Source of the DNA: Shinella fusca
GTDB taxonomy: Bacteria > Pseudomonadota > Alphaproteobacteria > Rhizobiales > Rhizobiaceae
DNA: 64,000 bases
Direction: 5' to 3'
Assembly: GCF_014203155.1 (NCBI RefSeq)
Contig: NZ_JACHIK010000003.1
Location: 186,001 to 250,000, forward strand
This document shows, piece after piece, positions 13,539-22,146 of this stretch; the first letter of the stretch is position 1; each line of letters opens with the position of its first letter. The notes under the pieces were generated by a model. It made no database searches. It saw only the letters and a program-made list of their open reading frames with translations, and was not told the origin of the DNA. Position numbers and translations under genes: made by a program.

Positions 13539-14210
13539 ATGGAAGCCATTACGATCGATGTCGTCTCGGACGTCGTCTGCCCCTGGTGCTATCTCGGCAC
13601 CCGCCGGCTGGAGAAGGCAATCGGCAACGTAAAGGACGAGCTTGCCGTCTCGGTGACGTTCCGCCCCTACCAGCTCAACCCCGACATGCCGCCGGACGGC
13701 GTGGACCACAAGAAGCACCTTGCCGAAAAGCTCGGCGGGACGGCTGCCGTCGACAGCGCGCATGAGCGGCTTGCAAGCCTCGGCCGCGAGGACGGCATCG
13801 ATTTCGACTTTCCCGCCGTGAAGATCTCGCCCAACACGCTCGACGCCCACCGCCTGCTGCGCTGGGCGATGATCGAGGGGCCGCACATCCAGGAGCGCGT
13901 GGCGCTTGCGCTCTTCAAGGCCTATTTCGAGGAAGGCCGCAATGTCGGCGACCGCGCGGTGCTGCTCGATATCGCGGAGGCGTGCGGCATGGACCGTTCC
14001 GTGGTGACGGCCCTCTTTTCCGCCGGCGCGGACGTCGATTCCGTCAAGGAGGAGATCGGCATGGCCCGCGACATGGGCGTCACCGGCGTCCCCTGCTTCA
14101 TCGTCGACAACAAGTATGCCGTAATGGGCGCACAGTCCGTCGACGTCCTCACCAACGCCTTCCGCGAAATCGCCGCGATGAAGGCGCAGGAGCGTATCGG
14201 GAAGAACTGA
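13539..14210 (+). CDS. DsbA-family oxidoreductase (FrnE-like)
   Basis: 223-aa thioredoxin-fold protein of the DSBA-like (2-hydroxychromene isomerase/FrnE) group. The redox pair is Cys14-Pro-Trp-Cys17 (DVVCPWCYLG), and the cis-Pro segment is GVTGVPCFIVDNKYAV. There is no signal peptide, so it is probably cytoplasmic. Start ATG 13539 follows GAAAGGA; an in-frame ATG at 13521 is further from a usable SD. It converges with mfd across a repeat-containing spacer. Physiological substrate unknown. Confidence 0.9.
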   Translation: MEAITIDVVSDVVCPWCYLGTRRLEKAIGNVKDELAVSVTFRPYQLNPDMPPDGVDHKKHLAEKLGGTAAVDSAHERLASLGREDGIDFDFPAVKISPNTLDAHRLLRWAMIEGPHIQERVALALFKAYFEEGRNVGDRAVLLDIAEACGMDRSVVTALFSAGADVDSVKEEIGMARDMGVTGVPCFIVDNKYAVMGAQSVDVLTNAFREIAAMKAQERIGKN

Positions 14211-14264
14211 GACCGCATAGCCGCGCCTCCGGCTACCCTATTTCTCAACCAACCCACCTACTTC

Positions 14265-14340
14265 CGTCATCCTCGGGCCTGACCCGAGGATCCAGACGGC
14301 ACCCGCGGCGTGGATGGTCGGGTCAGGCCCGACCATGACG
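14265..14340. repeat. hairpin-repeat pair 2 (DsbA-like/mfd convergent gap)
   Basis: Copies at 14265-14294 and 14311-14340, opposite orientation, 16 bp apart, with the GGAT sides facing inward. The right-hand copy is a variant: arms GGTCGGG and CCCGACC around loop TCAGG. Both arms differ from the usual CCTCGGG/CCCGAGG but still pair perfectly, while the flanks TGGAT and ATGACG are unchanged. Confidence 0.88.
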
Positions 14341-14404
14341 ATGGAGGTGGCTGTCGGGAGGTGCCGATAGCGTCGCTGACAGTGGCTCGATAAAAGTGAG
14401 AGCC

Positions 14405-17400
14405 TCAGGCCCCCTGCTTCGCCAGCCCCGCAAGCTGCGTCATCACCTGCGCGGCGCCCGTCAGGCGCCTTTCCGGCGTCGGGTAGTCGCGCGACAGGAA
14501 CAGGCTCTGGTCGGGCCTGATCTTCGCCAGCGTGCCCTGCTTGGCGATGTAGCCCACCAGTGCCGCCGGGTTGGGGAATTCCTTGTGGCGGAACTGCACG
14601 ACGACGCCCTTCGGCCCCGCGTCGAGCTTTTCCACATTCGCCACGCGGCAGAGCGACTTGATGTAGACGATCTTGAGGAGATGCTGCACCTCGACCGGCA
14701 GCGGGCCGAAGCGGTCGATCAGCTCTGCGCCGAAGGCGTCGATATCGCCAAGCTCGGTGATCTCGCCCAGGCGGCGGTAGAGGCCGAGGCGCAGGTGCAG
14801 GTCCGGCACATAGTCGTCCGGGATCATCACCGGCGTGCCGACGGAGATCTGCGGCGACCAGCCGCTGTCGGCCACCTCTTCGTCCCCCTTGATCTCGGCG
14901 ACGGCCTCTTCGAGCATCTGCTGGTAAAGCTCGAAGCCGACCTCCTTGATATGGCCGGACTGCTCCTCGCCGAGGAGGTTGCCTGCGCCGCGGATGTCGA
15001 GGTCGTGGCTGGCGAGCTGGAAGCCGGCGCCGAGCGTATCGAGCGACTGCAGCACCTTGAGGCGGCGTTCGGCCGTGCCGGTCAGCGTGCGGTTGACCGG
15101 CAGCGTCAGCAGCGCGAAGGCGCGGACCTTCGACCGGCCGACGCGGCCGCGGAGCTGGTAGAGCTGGGCGAGGCCGAACATGTCGGCGCGGTGGATGATC
15201 ATCGTGTTCGCCGTCGGCACGTCGAGGCCGGATTCGACGATGGTGGTCGAGAGCAGCACGTCGTAGCGGCCTTCGTAGAAGGCGTTCATGATGTCTTCCA
15301 GTTCCGTCGCCGGCATCTGGCCATGGGCGACAGCCACCTTCAGCTCCGGCACGTCCTGGCGCAGGAAATCGTGGATTTCCGCAAGGTCGCTGAGACGGGG
15401 GCAGACATAGAAGCTCTGGCCGCCGCGATAATGCTCGCGCATCAGCGTCTCGCGGATGACGAGCGGATCGAAGGGCGAGATGAAGGTGCGCACCGCCATG
15501 CGGTCGACCGGCGGCGTGGTGATGAGCGAGAGTTCGCGCACGCCCGTCATGGCGAGCTGCAGGGTGCGCGGGATTGGCGTCGCCGAGAGCGTGAGGACGT
15601 GGACGTCGCTTTTCAGCTCCTTCAGCCGCTCCTTGTGCTTCACGCCGAAATGCTGCTCCTCGTCGATGATGAGGAGGCCGAGATTGGCGAACTTGATCGA
15701 CGAGCCGAGCAGCGCATGGGTGCCGACGACAATATCCGTCTTGCCCTCGGAAAGCTCCTTCTTGGTCAGCATCAGTTCCTTCGAGCCGACAAGGCGGGAG
15801 GCCTGCTGCACGCGGATCGGCAGGCCGCGGAAGCGGTCGGAAAAGGTCTTGAAATGCTGACGCGCGAGGAGCGTGGTCGGCACGACGACGGCGACCTGCA
15901 CGCCGTTCATCGCGGCGATGAAAGCGGCGCGCAGCGCCACCTCCGTCTTGCCGAAACCGACATCGCCGCAGACCAGCCGGTCCATCGGCCGGCCGGCGCC
16001 GAGGTCCTCGCGCACCGCGTCGATGGCGTTCGCCTGGTCGTCCGTCTCGTCATAGGGGAAACGGGCGGCGAACTCGTCGTAGACGCCCTCGGGCGAAGCG
16101 AGCACCGGCGCATGGCGCACGAGGCGCGCGGCGGCGATCTGGATGAGGCCGCCGGCCATGTCGAGCAGGCGCTTCTTGAGCTTGGCCTTGCGCGCCTGCC
16201 AGGCGACGCCGCCCAGCTTGTCGAGGATCGCATCCGTCCCCTCGCCGCCGTAGCGCGAGAGAAGGTCGATGTTCTCGACCGGCAGGAAGAGTTTCGCGTC
16301 GTCCGCGTAGAGGAGTTCGAGGCAGGCATGCGGCGCGCCGGCCGCCTCGATGGTGCGCAGGCCCACGAAGCGGCCGATGCCGTGCTCGGCATGGACGACG
16401 ATGGAGCCCTCGTCGAGGCCCGCGACCTCGGTGATGAAGTCCGCGCCGCGCTTGCGCCGCTTGGCGCGGCGCACCATGCGGTCGCCGAGGATGTCCTGCT
16501 CGCCGATGACGACGATATCGCCCGCCTCGAAGCCGCTTTCGAGGCTGAGGACCGCCGAACCCGCCTCGCCCGGCTTCAGCTTGCGCAGGTCGGCGAATTT
16601 CTCGACCGGCACGACATTGCCGAGCCCGTGTTCGGCGAGCACCTGCAGCAGGCGGTCGAGCGAGCCTTCCGACCAGCCGGTGACGAGCACCTTGGCGCCG
16701 GAGGCTCGCTTGTCGGCGATGTGTTTCACCGCCTGGTCGAAGACGTTGACGCGCCCGCCATCGGCATCCTCGCTGCCGGCCGGCCGCGCCCAGCGCATGC
16801 CGGACCGCGCCTCGATGGTCTCGACATGGCGCGCCTCGCCTTCATGCTCGTTGAAGGGCGAGAGGCGGATGGCGTCGAGGGTATCGAGCTCGCGCGCGAA
16901 ACGCTCGGCGTCGAGATAGAGCCGGCCGGGCGGCACGGGCTTGTAGGGCGTCGCCTGCGCGATTTGCCCCTTGCCGGGCGTGGCGGAGGCAAGGCGCGCA
17001 TCGTAATAGTCGCGCACGAGGCGCGAGCGCTCGACGGCCGCCTCACGCACCGTATGGTCCGTGACGATACGGAAGCCTTCGAGATAGTCGAAGGTCGTTT
17101 CCAGTTCGTCGTAGAAAAGCGGCAGCCAGTGCTCCAAGCCGGCATAGCGCCGGCCTTCGGAGACGGCCTGATAGAGCGCATCGTCGCGCGTCGCCGCGCC
17201 GAAGGAGGAGAGGTATTGCGTGCGGAAATGCGAGATCGTTTCCGGCGTCAGCGTCACCTCGCTCATCGGGTTGAGGTCGAGGGAGCGGGCCTGCCCCGTC
17301 GTGCGCTGGCTCGCCGGGTCGAAGGAACGGATGCTCTCCAGCGTGTCGCCGAAGAAATCGAGGCGCAGCGGCTCGAGGCTGCCGGGCACGAAGACGTCGA

Positions 17401-17917
17401 GGATGCCGCCGCGCACGGCATATTCGCCGACCTCGCGCACCGTCGCCACGCGCTCGAAGCCGTTGCGCTCCAGCCGTGCGGCGATGTCGTCCATGCGGAT
17501 CTGGTTGCCGGGCTTCGCCGAGAAGGCAAGGCTCTCGATGACCGAGCGCGGCGCCGTCTTCTGCAGCATGGCGTTGACGGTGACGAGCACGATGGCCGCA
17601 TGCGGCTTCTTCCGATGGGCGATCAGCGCGGAGAGCGCCGAGAGCCGGCGCGCGGAAACCTCGGCGCTCGGCGAGACGCGGTCATAGGGCAGGCAGTCCC
17701 AGCCGGGCAGCGTCAGGACCGGGATATCGGGCGCGACGAAGCCGAGCATCTGTTCCAGATCGGAGATGCGCTGGCCGTCGGACAGCACATAGGCGAGCGG
17801 GCCGCCCTTGCGGGCGAGCTCGGCGAGGATCAGCGGCTCGACGCCGGAGGGCACGGCGCCGATAGTCATCGGCCGGCCGGCGCCGGCAATGCGTTCGGGA
17901 GAAAATCCGGGGATCAT
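14405..17917 (-). CDS. mfd: transcription-repair coupling factor
   Basis: 1170-aa Mfd, the ATP-dependent translocase that removes RNA polymerase stalled at lesions and recruits UvrA. The N-terminal UvrB-like region, RNA polymerase interaction domain, and RecG-like motor are in order: Walker A GDVGFGKTE near residue 648, DEEQHFG near 750, and the TRG motif region with the C-terminal TRCF domain. Its ATG overlaps the sdhE stop as ATGA (17914-17917), so the two are translationally coupled. With uvrA and recG it gives the window three DNA-repair genes. Length is usual for the family. Confidence 0.97.
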   Translation of the reverse strand: MIPGFSPERIAGAGRPMTIGAVPSGVEPLILAELARKGGPLAYVLSDGQRISDLEQMLGFVAPDIPVLTLPGWDCLPYDRVSPSAEVSARRLSALSALIAHRKKPHAAIVLVTVNAMLQKTAPRSVIESLAFSAKPGNQIRMDDIAARLERNGFERVATVREVGEYAVRGGILDVFVPGSLEPLRLDFFGDTLESIRSFDPASQRTTGQARSLDLNPMSEVTLTPETISHFRTQYLSSFGAATRDDALYQAVSEGRRYAGLEHWLPLFYDELETTFDYLEGFRIVTDHTVREAAVERSRLVRDYYDARLASATPGKGQIAQATPYKPVPPGRLYLDAERFARELDTLDAIRLSPFNEHEGEARHVETIEARSGMRWARPAGSEDADGGRVNVFDQAVKHIADKRASGAKVLVTGWSEGSLDRLLQVLAEHGLGNVVPVEKFADLRKLKPGEAGSAVLSLESGFEAGDIVVIGEQDILGDRMVRRAKRRKRGADFITEVAGLDEGSIVVHAEHGIGRFVGLRTIEAAGAPHACLELLYADDAKLFLPVENIDLLSRYGGEGTDAILDKLGGVAWQARKAKLKKRLLDMAGGLIQIAAARLVRHAPVLASPEGVYDEFAARFPYDETDDQANAIDAVREDLGAGRPMDRLVCGDVGFGKTEVALRAAFIAAMNGVQVAVVVPTTLLARQHFKTFSDRFRGLPIRVQQASRLVGSKELMLTKKELSEGKTDIVVGTHALLGSSIKFANLGLLIIDEEQHFGVKHKERLKELKSDVHVLTLSATPIPRTLQLAMTGVRELSLITTPPVDRMAVRTFISPFDPLVIRETLMREHYRGGQSFYVCPRLSDLAEIHDFLRQDVPELKVAVAHGQMPATELEDIMNAFYEGRYDVLLSTTIVESGLDVPTANTMIIHRADMFGLAQLYQLRGRVGRSKVRAFALLTLPVNRTLTGTAERRLKVLQSLDTLGAGFQLASHDLDIRGAGNLLGEEQSGHIKEVGFELYQQMLEEAVAEIKGDEEVADSGWSPQISVGTPVMIPDDYVPDLHLRLGLYRRLGEITELGDIDAFGAELIDRFGPLPVEVQHLLKIVYIKSLCRVANVEKLDAGPKGVVVQFRHKEFPNPAALVGYIAKQGTLAKIRPDQSLFLSRDYPTPERRLTGAAQVMTQLAGLAKQGA

Positions 17918-18222
17918 GCGCGGTCGTCTTCAAAGAGCGGCGAGAAATCGGGCTTGTAGGCGGCGATGCGCGGGAAGAGGCCGCGCCGGAATTCCTCCGG
18001 CACCGGCTTCTCGCCGGTCACCCATTTGACGAGGTCGTTGTCTTCCTCGGCCATGATGCGCTCCAGCTCGTCGAGCTCGGCTTCGGAAAGCGTGGCGATC
18101 TCGGCATCGGCGAAGGCGCCGAGCACCAGGTCCATCTCGCGGATGCCGCGGTGCCAGCAGCGGAAGAGGATGCGCTTGCGGCGCGGGTCGATCTCGGCGC
18201 TCGAGCGTGTCGTTCCCGTCAT
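17914..18222 (-). CDS. sdhE: FAD assembly factor SdhE (succinate dehydrogenase assembly factor 2)
   Basis: 102-aa protein of the SdhE/YgfY/Sdh5 family needed to attach FAD to the succinate dehydrogenase flavoprotein. The signature RRKRILFRCWHRGIREMDLVLG (residues about 14-35) contains the conserved RGxxE element, followed by an acidic helix and WVTGEKPVPEEF. ATG 18222 has a GGTGGGA just upstream. It is coupled to mfd by a 4-nt overlap and divergent from recG across 107 bp; this mfd-sdhE-recG order is common in rhizobia. Confidence 0.95.
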   Translation of the reverse strand: MTGTTRSSAEIDPRRKRILFRCWHRGIREMDLVLGAFADAEIATLSEAELDELERIMAEEDNDLVKWVTGEKPVPEEFRRGLFPRIAAYKPDFSPLFEDDRA

Positions 18223-18329
18223 GATCGTCCCACCTTCCTGCGGCTTTGCCTGCTTTCGCGCTTCTATAGACCGGCAAAAGCCGCTTGTCAGCCTTGCCAA
18301 AGGCATGATCTCCGGCGATTTTGCCCGCC

Positions 18330-20435
18330 ATGAGACCTGCCCTGCTCGATCCGCTCTTCGCCCCCCTCTCCTCGCTTCCCGGCATCGGCCCGAAGCTCGG
18401 GGAATTGTTCGCGCGTCTGCTCGGCGAGGAGAGCATCGAGGATTGCCGCGTTATCGATCTCGTCTTCCATTTCCCGCATTCGATCGTCGACCGGCGCAAC
18501 CAGCCGGGCATCGCCAACGCGCCGCCGGGCGTCATCGTCACCATCACCGGCCGCGTCGACCGCCACCAGCCGCCGCCGCCCGGCAAGTCGAACCAGCCCT
18601 ACCGCGTCTTCCTGCACGACGAGACCGGAGAGCTGGCGCTGACCTTCTTCCGCGTCAAGGGCAACTGGCTGGAAAAGGCCCTGCCCGTGGACGAGACGGT
18701 GGTGGTGAGCGGCAAGGTCGACTGGTTCAACGGCCGTCCCTCCATGGTGCATCCCGACTACATGGTCCGGCTCGGCGAGGCCGACAGCCTGCCGCTGGTC
18801 GAGCCCGTGCACGGGCTCACGGCGGGGCTTACATCCCGTGTGCTGCGCAAGGTCGTCGAAGCCGCGGTCGCCCGCGTGCCGCAGCTGCCGGAATGGATCG
18901 ACGAGGCGCTGGTGCAGCGGCAGGGTTTCCCCTCGGCCTTCGACGCCTTCCACCGCATGCACGACCCGCGCGACGAGACGGACCTCGATCCGCAGGCACC
19001 CGCCCGGCGGCGCCTCGCCTATGACGAATTCCTCGCCGGCCAGATCTCGCTCGCCTTGGTGCGCCAGCGCCTGCGCAAGGTGGCAGGCAGGCCGGTGACC
19101 GCGACGGGAGCCTTGAGCCGCCCCGTCATCGACGCCCTGCCCTTCTCGCTGACGGGAAGCCAGCAGACGGCCATCGCCGAAGTGCTGAAGGACATGGCGG
19201 GCGAACAGCGCATGCTGCGGCTCCTGCAGGGCGACGTCGGCGCGGGCAAGACGGCGGTGGCGCTGATGGCGATGCTGGCTGCCGTCGAAAGCGGCGGGCA
19301 GGCCGTGCTGATGGCGCCGACGGAAATCCTCGCGCGCCAGCATTTTTCGACGCTCTCGCGCATGGCCTCCCCCGCCGGCCTCACCATCGACGTGCTGACC
19401 GGCCGCACCAAGGGCCGCGAGCGCGATGCCATCCTGGAGCGCATCGCCTCCGGCGAGACGCAGATCGTCATCGGCACCCATGCGCTCTTCCAGGACAATG
19501 TCGCCTACAGGGACCTCGTCCTCGCCGTGGTGGACGAGCAGCACCGCTTCGGCGTCCACCAGCGCCTGCGCCTCACGGCCAAGGGCATTTCCCCGCACAT
19601 GCTGGTGATGACGGCGACACCCATTCCCCGCACGCTGGTGCTCGCCGCCTTCGGCGACATGGACGTCTCCAAGCTCACGGAAAAGCCGGCCGGCCGCAAG
19701 CCGATCCAGACCGTCGTCGTGCCGCAGGAGCGGACCGGCGAGATCGTCGAGCGTCTGCGCACGGCGCTTGCCGAAGGCAAGAAGGCCTACTGGATCTGCC
19801 CGCTGGTGGAGGAATCGGAGGAAAGCGACCTGATGTCCGTCGAGGAGCGGCACGCGACGCTCAAAAGCGTCTTCGGCGACGCCGCAGGCCTCGTGCACGG
19901 CCGGATGAGCGGGCCGGAGAAGGACGCGGCCATGGTCGCCTTCAAGAACGGCGAGACACGGCTTCTTGTCGCCACGACGGTCGTGGAGGTCGGCGTCGAC
20001 GTGCCGGACGCCTCGATCATGGTCATCGAGCATGCCGAACGCTTCGGCCTCGCCCAGCTCCACCAGTTGCGCGGCCGCGTGGGACGCGGCGAGGAGGCGT
20101 CGAGCTGCATCCTCCTCTACAAGGGCCCGCTTTCGGAGAACGGCCGGGCGCGCCTTTCCATCCTGCGTGAGACGGAGGACGGTTTCCGCATCGCCGAGGA
20201 GGACCTGAAGCTGCGCGGCGAAGGCGAGCTCCTCGGCACCCGCCAGTCCGGCACGCCGGGCTTCCTCGTGGCAAGCCTCGAAGCCCATGGCGACCTCCTG
20301 GAGATCGCCCGCAAGGACGCCGCCTATCTCCTGGAGCGCGATTCGGACCTGACAAGCCCGCGCGGCGAGGCGATCCGCACCCTGCTCTATCTCTACCGGC
20401 GGGACGAGGCGATCCGGTTCCTGCGCGCCGGATGA
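18330..20435 (+). CDS. recG: ATP-dependent DNA helicase RecG
   Basis: 701-aa branch-migration helicase acting on stalled replication forks and Holliday junctions. The N-terminal wedge OB-domain (ending near 160) precedes the motor: Walker A GDVGAGKTAV near residue 300, DEQHRFGVHQR near 401, TATPIPRTL, and the C-terminal DLKLRGEGELLGTRQSG. ATG 18330 is preferred; an in-frame TTG lies 9 bp upstream. A perfect 7-bp inverted repeat (CGAAATC, GT, GATTTCG; 20439-20454) sits right after the stop but lacks a T run. Confidence 0.96.
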   Translation: MRPALLDPLFAPLSSLPGIGPKLGELFARLLGEESIEDCRVIDLVFHFPHSIVDRRNQPGIANAPPGVIVTITGRVDRHQPPPPGKSNQPYRVFLHDETGELALTFFRVKGNWLEKALPVDETVVVSGKVDWFNGRPSMVHPDYMVRLGEADSLPLVEPVHGLTAGLTSRVLRKVVEAAVARVPQLPEWIDEALVQRQGFPSAFDAFHRMHDPRDETDLDPQAPARRRLAYDEFLAGQISLALVRQRLRKVAGRPVTATGALSRPVIDALPFSLTGSQQTAIAEVLKDMAGEQRMLRLLQGDVGAGKTAVALMAMLAAVESGGQAVLMAPTEILARQHFSTLSRMASPAGLTIDVLTGRTKGRERDAILERIASGETQIVIGTHALFQDNVAYRDLVLAVVDEQHRFGVHQRLRLTAKGISPHMLVMTATPIPRTLVLAAFGDMDVSKLTEKPAGRKPIQTVVVPQERTGEIVERLRTALAEGKKAYWICPLVEESEESDLMSVEERHATLKSVFGDAAGLVHGRMSGPEKDAAMVAFKNGETRLLVATTVVEVGVDVPDASIMVIEHAERFGLAQLHQLRGRVGRGEEASSCILLYKGPLSENGRARLSILRETEDGFRIAEEDLKLRGEGELLGTRQSGTPGFLVASLEAHGDLLEIARKDAAYLLERDSDLTSPRGEAIRTLLYLYRRDEAIRFLRAG

Positions 20436-20510
20436 CCACGAAATCGTGATTTCGCCGTCAAACCGCGTGAGCGCATACTTCCCCCGCATCAGCGAAGAAG
20501 GAGAAATGCC

Positions 20511-20720
20511 ATGAAGACAGTTCTCGTAGTCGCAGCAATGCTTGCCCTCTCCGCCTCCTCCGCCCTTGCGGACTGCGCATGGCACAGCGCGAAGGCCAAG
20601 GTCGACAAGACGATCACCACGGCCAGCATCACCACCACCGAAAAGCAATCCCGCCTGCCGGCGGATGCCGACAAGGTTCTTCTGGACGAGCAGAAGGACG
20701 TGACTACGGTGACAGAATAG
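20511..20720 (+). CDS. small secreted protein, unknown function
   Basis: 69-aa predicted protein with a signal peptide (MKTVLVVAAMLALSASSALA, cut after Ala20). The mature part is about 49 residues with one Cys at its start, and a Thr/Ser-rich stretch (TITTASITTTEKQ) followed by an acidic tail. An AAGGAGAA lies 6-13 bp upstream of the ATG, a strong SD. I do not recognise a family. Codon use matches the neighbours. It follows recG by 75 bp on the same strand, but its own SD and signal peptide suggest a genuine separate gene. Confidence 0.72.
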   Translation: MKTVLVVAAMLALSASSALADCAWHSAKAKVDKTITTASITTTEKQSRLPADADKVLLDEQKDVTTVTE

Positions 20721-20777
20721 GGTTTTCGGGCCGTCCCATGCGGTGGGGCGGCTCAGACAATCCATCCTCCCCTCTGC

Positions 20778-20866
20778 CGTCATCCTCGGGCTTGACCCGA
20801 GGATCCACCAACACGGCACGCGCGGAGTTTGGGGCATGGATCCTCGGGTCAAGCCCGAGGATGACG
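20778..20866. repeat. hairpin-repeat pair 3 (small secreted gene/DUF502 convergent gap)
   Basis: Copies at 20778-20807 and 20837-20866 in opposite orientation, 29 bp apart, GGAT sides inward. Both have the standard CCTCGGG/CCCGAGG arms, so the whole 89-bp unit can also fold as one long cruciform. Confidence 0.9.
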
Positions 20867-20911
20867 GCAGAGGGCGGGGAGAGCGAACCCGACGCTGCCT
20901 TGCCCGCGTCC

Positions 20912-21616
20912 TCAATCCTTCTTCCGCGCTTTCGCCTTCACCTTGCGCTCTCCGCCCGCAACAAGCGGAACCGCCTCTTCCGGCGGCGTGACGAGGCCGA
21001 CGGAAATGATGAGCTTGGCGGCGTCCTCCGGGCTCATGTCGAGCGGCACGAGCTTTTCGCGCGGCACGTAGACGAGGAAGCCGGCGGTCGGGAACGGCGT
21101 CGGCGGCAGGAAGCAGGCGACCATGTCCTTGCCCATCGACGTGAACTTCGTCGCGATCTCGCCGCGCGCATCCGTTGCCACGAAGACGATCGACCAGAGG
21201 CCAGCGCTCGGATATTCGATCATCGCCGCCTTGTTGAAGGAGGTCCCCTTGTCCTTCAGCACCGTCTCGAAGATCTGCTTGAGGCTCTTGTGCACCGTGC
21301 GCACCAGCGGCGTGCGGTTGAAAAGCGAATCGCCGAACTCAACGATGGTGCGGCCGATGAGGTTCTTGCCGAGGAAGCCGATGAGCGTGATGAAGACCAG
21401 CGCGATCAGCAGGCCGAAGCCCGGAATGGCGAACTGGAAATAGTTCTCCGGGTTGTAATGCGCCGGGATATAGGGCTTCACCCAGCTATCGGCCCAGTGG
21501 ATGAAGGTCCACGTCAGCCATATGGTGATGGCGATCGGCGCGCAAATGACGAGGCCGGTCAGGAAATTGTTGCGCAGCCGCATGGCGAGCGACTGTCTCG
21601 GGACGGAATCGGTCAT
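20912..21616 (-). CDS. DUF502 membrane protein
   Basis: 234-aa inner-membrane protein of the DUF502 family, function unknown. Two membrane helices are visible: about residues 18-40 (FLTGLVICAPIAITIWLTWTF) and about 64-86 (IPGFGLLIALVFITLIGFLG). A conserved soluble part follows (RTPLVRTVHKSLKQIFET, then PTPFPTAGFLVYVP), ending in a Lys/Arg-rich tail. It lies 35 bp downstream of the GNAT gene on the same strand, so it is probably the last gene of the glmU-glmS-GNAT-DUF502 series. Confidence 0.9.
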   Translation of the reverse strand: MTDSVPRQSLAMRLRNNFLTGLVICAPIAITIWLTWTFIHWADSWVKPYIPAHYNPENYFQFAIPGFGLLIALVFITLIGFLGKNLIGRTIVEFGDSLFNRTPLVRTVHKSLKQIFETVLKDKGTSFNKAAMIEYPSAGLWSIVFVATDARGEIATKFTSMGKDMVACFLPPTPFPTAGFLVYVPREKLVPLDMSPEDAAKLIISVGLVTPPEEAVPLVAGGERKVKAKARKKD

Positions 21617-21651
21617 CGGCTATCCAGCGTGGGGCGAGCGTGGGAGGCCGC

Positions 21652-22146
21652 TCAGCCGTAGAAACCCGGATGATAGGAAACCGTTCCGCCGCCGTAAACC
21701 GGAGAAAACGCCACACGCTGGAAATACTCCGGCGGCACGCCCTCCAGCACGAGCTTCGGATCTGCCTCGAAGCCGAAGCGGGCATAGTAGGCGGGATCGC
21801 CGAGCAATACGCAGCCCGCTGCGCCGAGCGCCTTCAGCCGCTCCAGCCCCTCGCGCACGAGCCGGGTGCCAATGCCTTCGCCCTGCCTTGCGGGATCGAC
21901 GGAGATCGGGCCGAGGCCGTACCAGCCGGCGCTGCCGTCCGAGATCGTGACAGGCGAGAAGGCGACATGGCCGACGACGACGCCGTCCGCCTCCGCCACC
22001 AGCGAGAGCGTCAATGCTCCCGCCGCGCGCAGGCGGTCGACGATCAGGTGCTCCGTGCCGTCGGCATGCGGCGCGGTGCGGAAGGCCGTCTCCGTCAGGG
22101 CGCGGATGGCGTCGATGTCCGCGTCGCGTTCCGGCCGGACGATCAT
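21652..22146 (-). CDS. GNAT-family N-acetyltransferase
   Basis: 164-aa acetyltransferase of the GNAT fold. The acetyl-CoA pyrophosphate loop is RQGEGIGTRLV, preceded by the beta-strand WYGLGPISVDP; the C-terminal YYARFGFEADPKL matches the YhbS-like subgroup. Its ATG overlaps the glmS stop (ATGA, 22143-22146), so it is translationally coupled to glmS. Substrate unknown. Its position next to glmS/glmU might suggest a link with amino-sugar metabolism, but the subgroup is not specifically known for that. Confidence 0.9.
   Translation of the reverse strand: MIVRPERDADIDAIRALTETAFRTAPHADGTEHLIVDRLRAAGALTLSLVAEADGVVVGHVAFSPVTISDGSAGWYGLGPISVDPARQGEGIGTRLVREGLERLKALGAAGCVLLGDPAYYARFGFEADPKLVLEGVPPEYFQRVAFSPVYGGGTVSYHPGFYG

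Noticed and set aside
14396-17959. 1187-codon open frame on the plus strand opposite mfd
   Set aside because: Antisense shadow of mfd caused by high GC at third codon positions; no recognisable domain and no SD.
20743-20991. Short open frames running through the hairpin repeats (also at 7787, 7930, 45468, 61382)
   Set aside because: They consist largely of the repeat itself, which happens to be open in some frames, and give the same peptide at unrelated loci.
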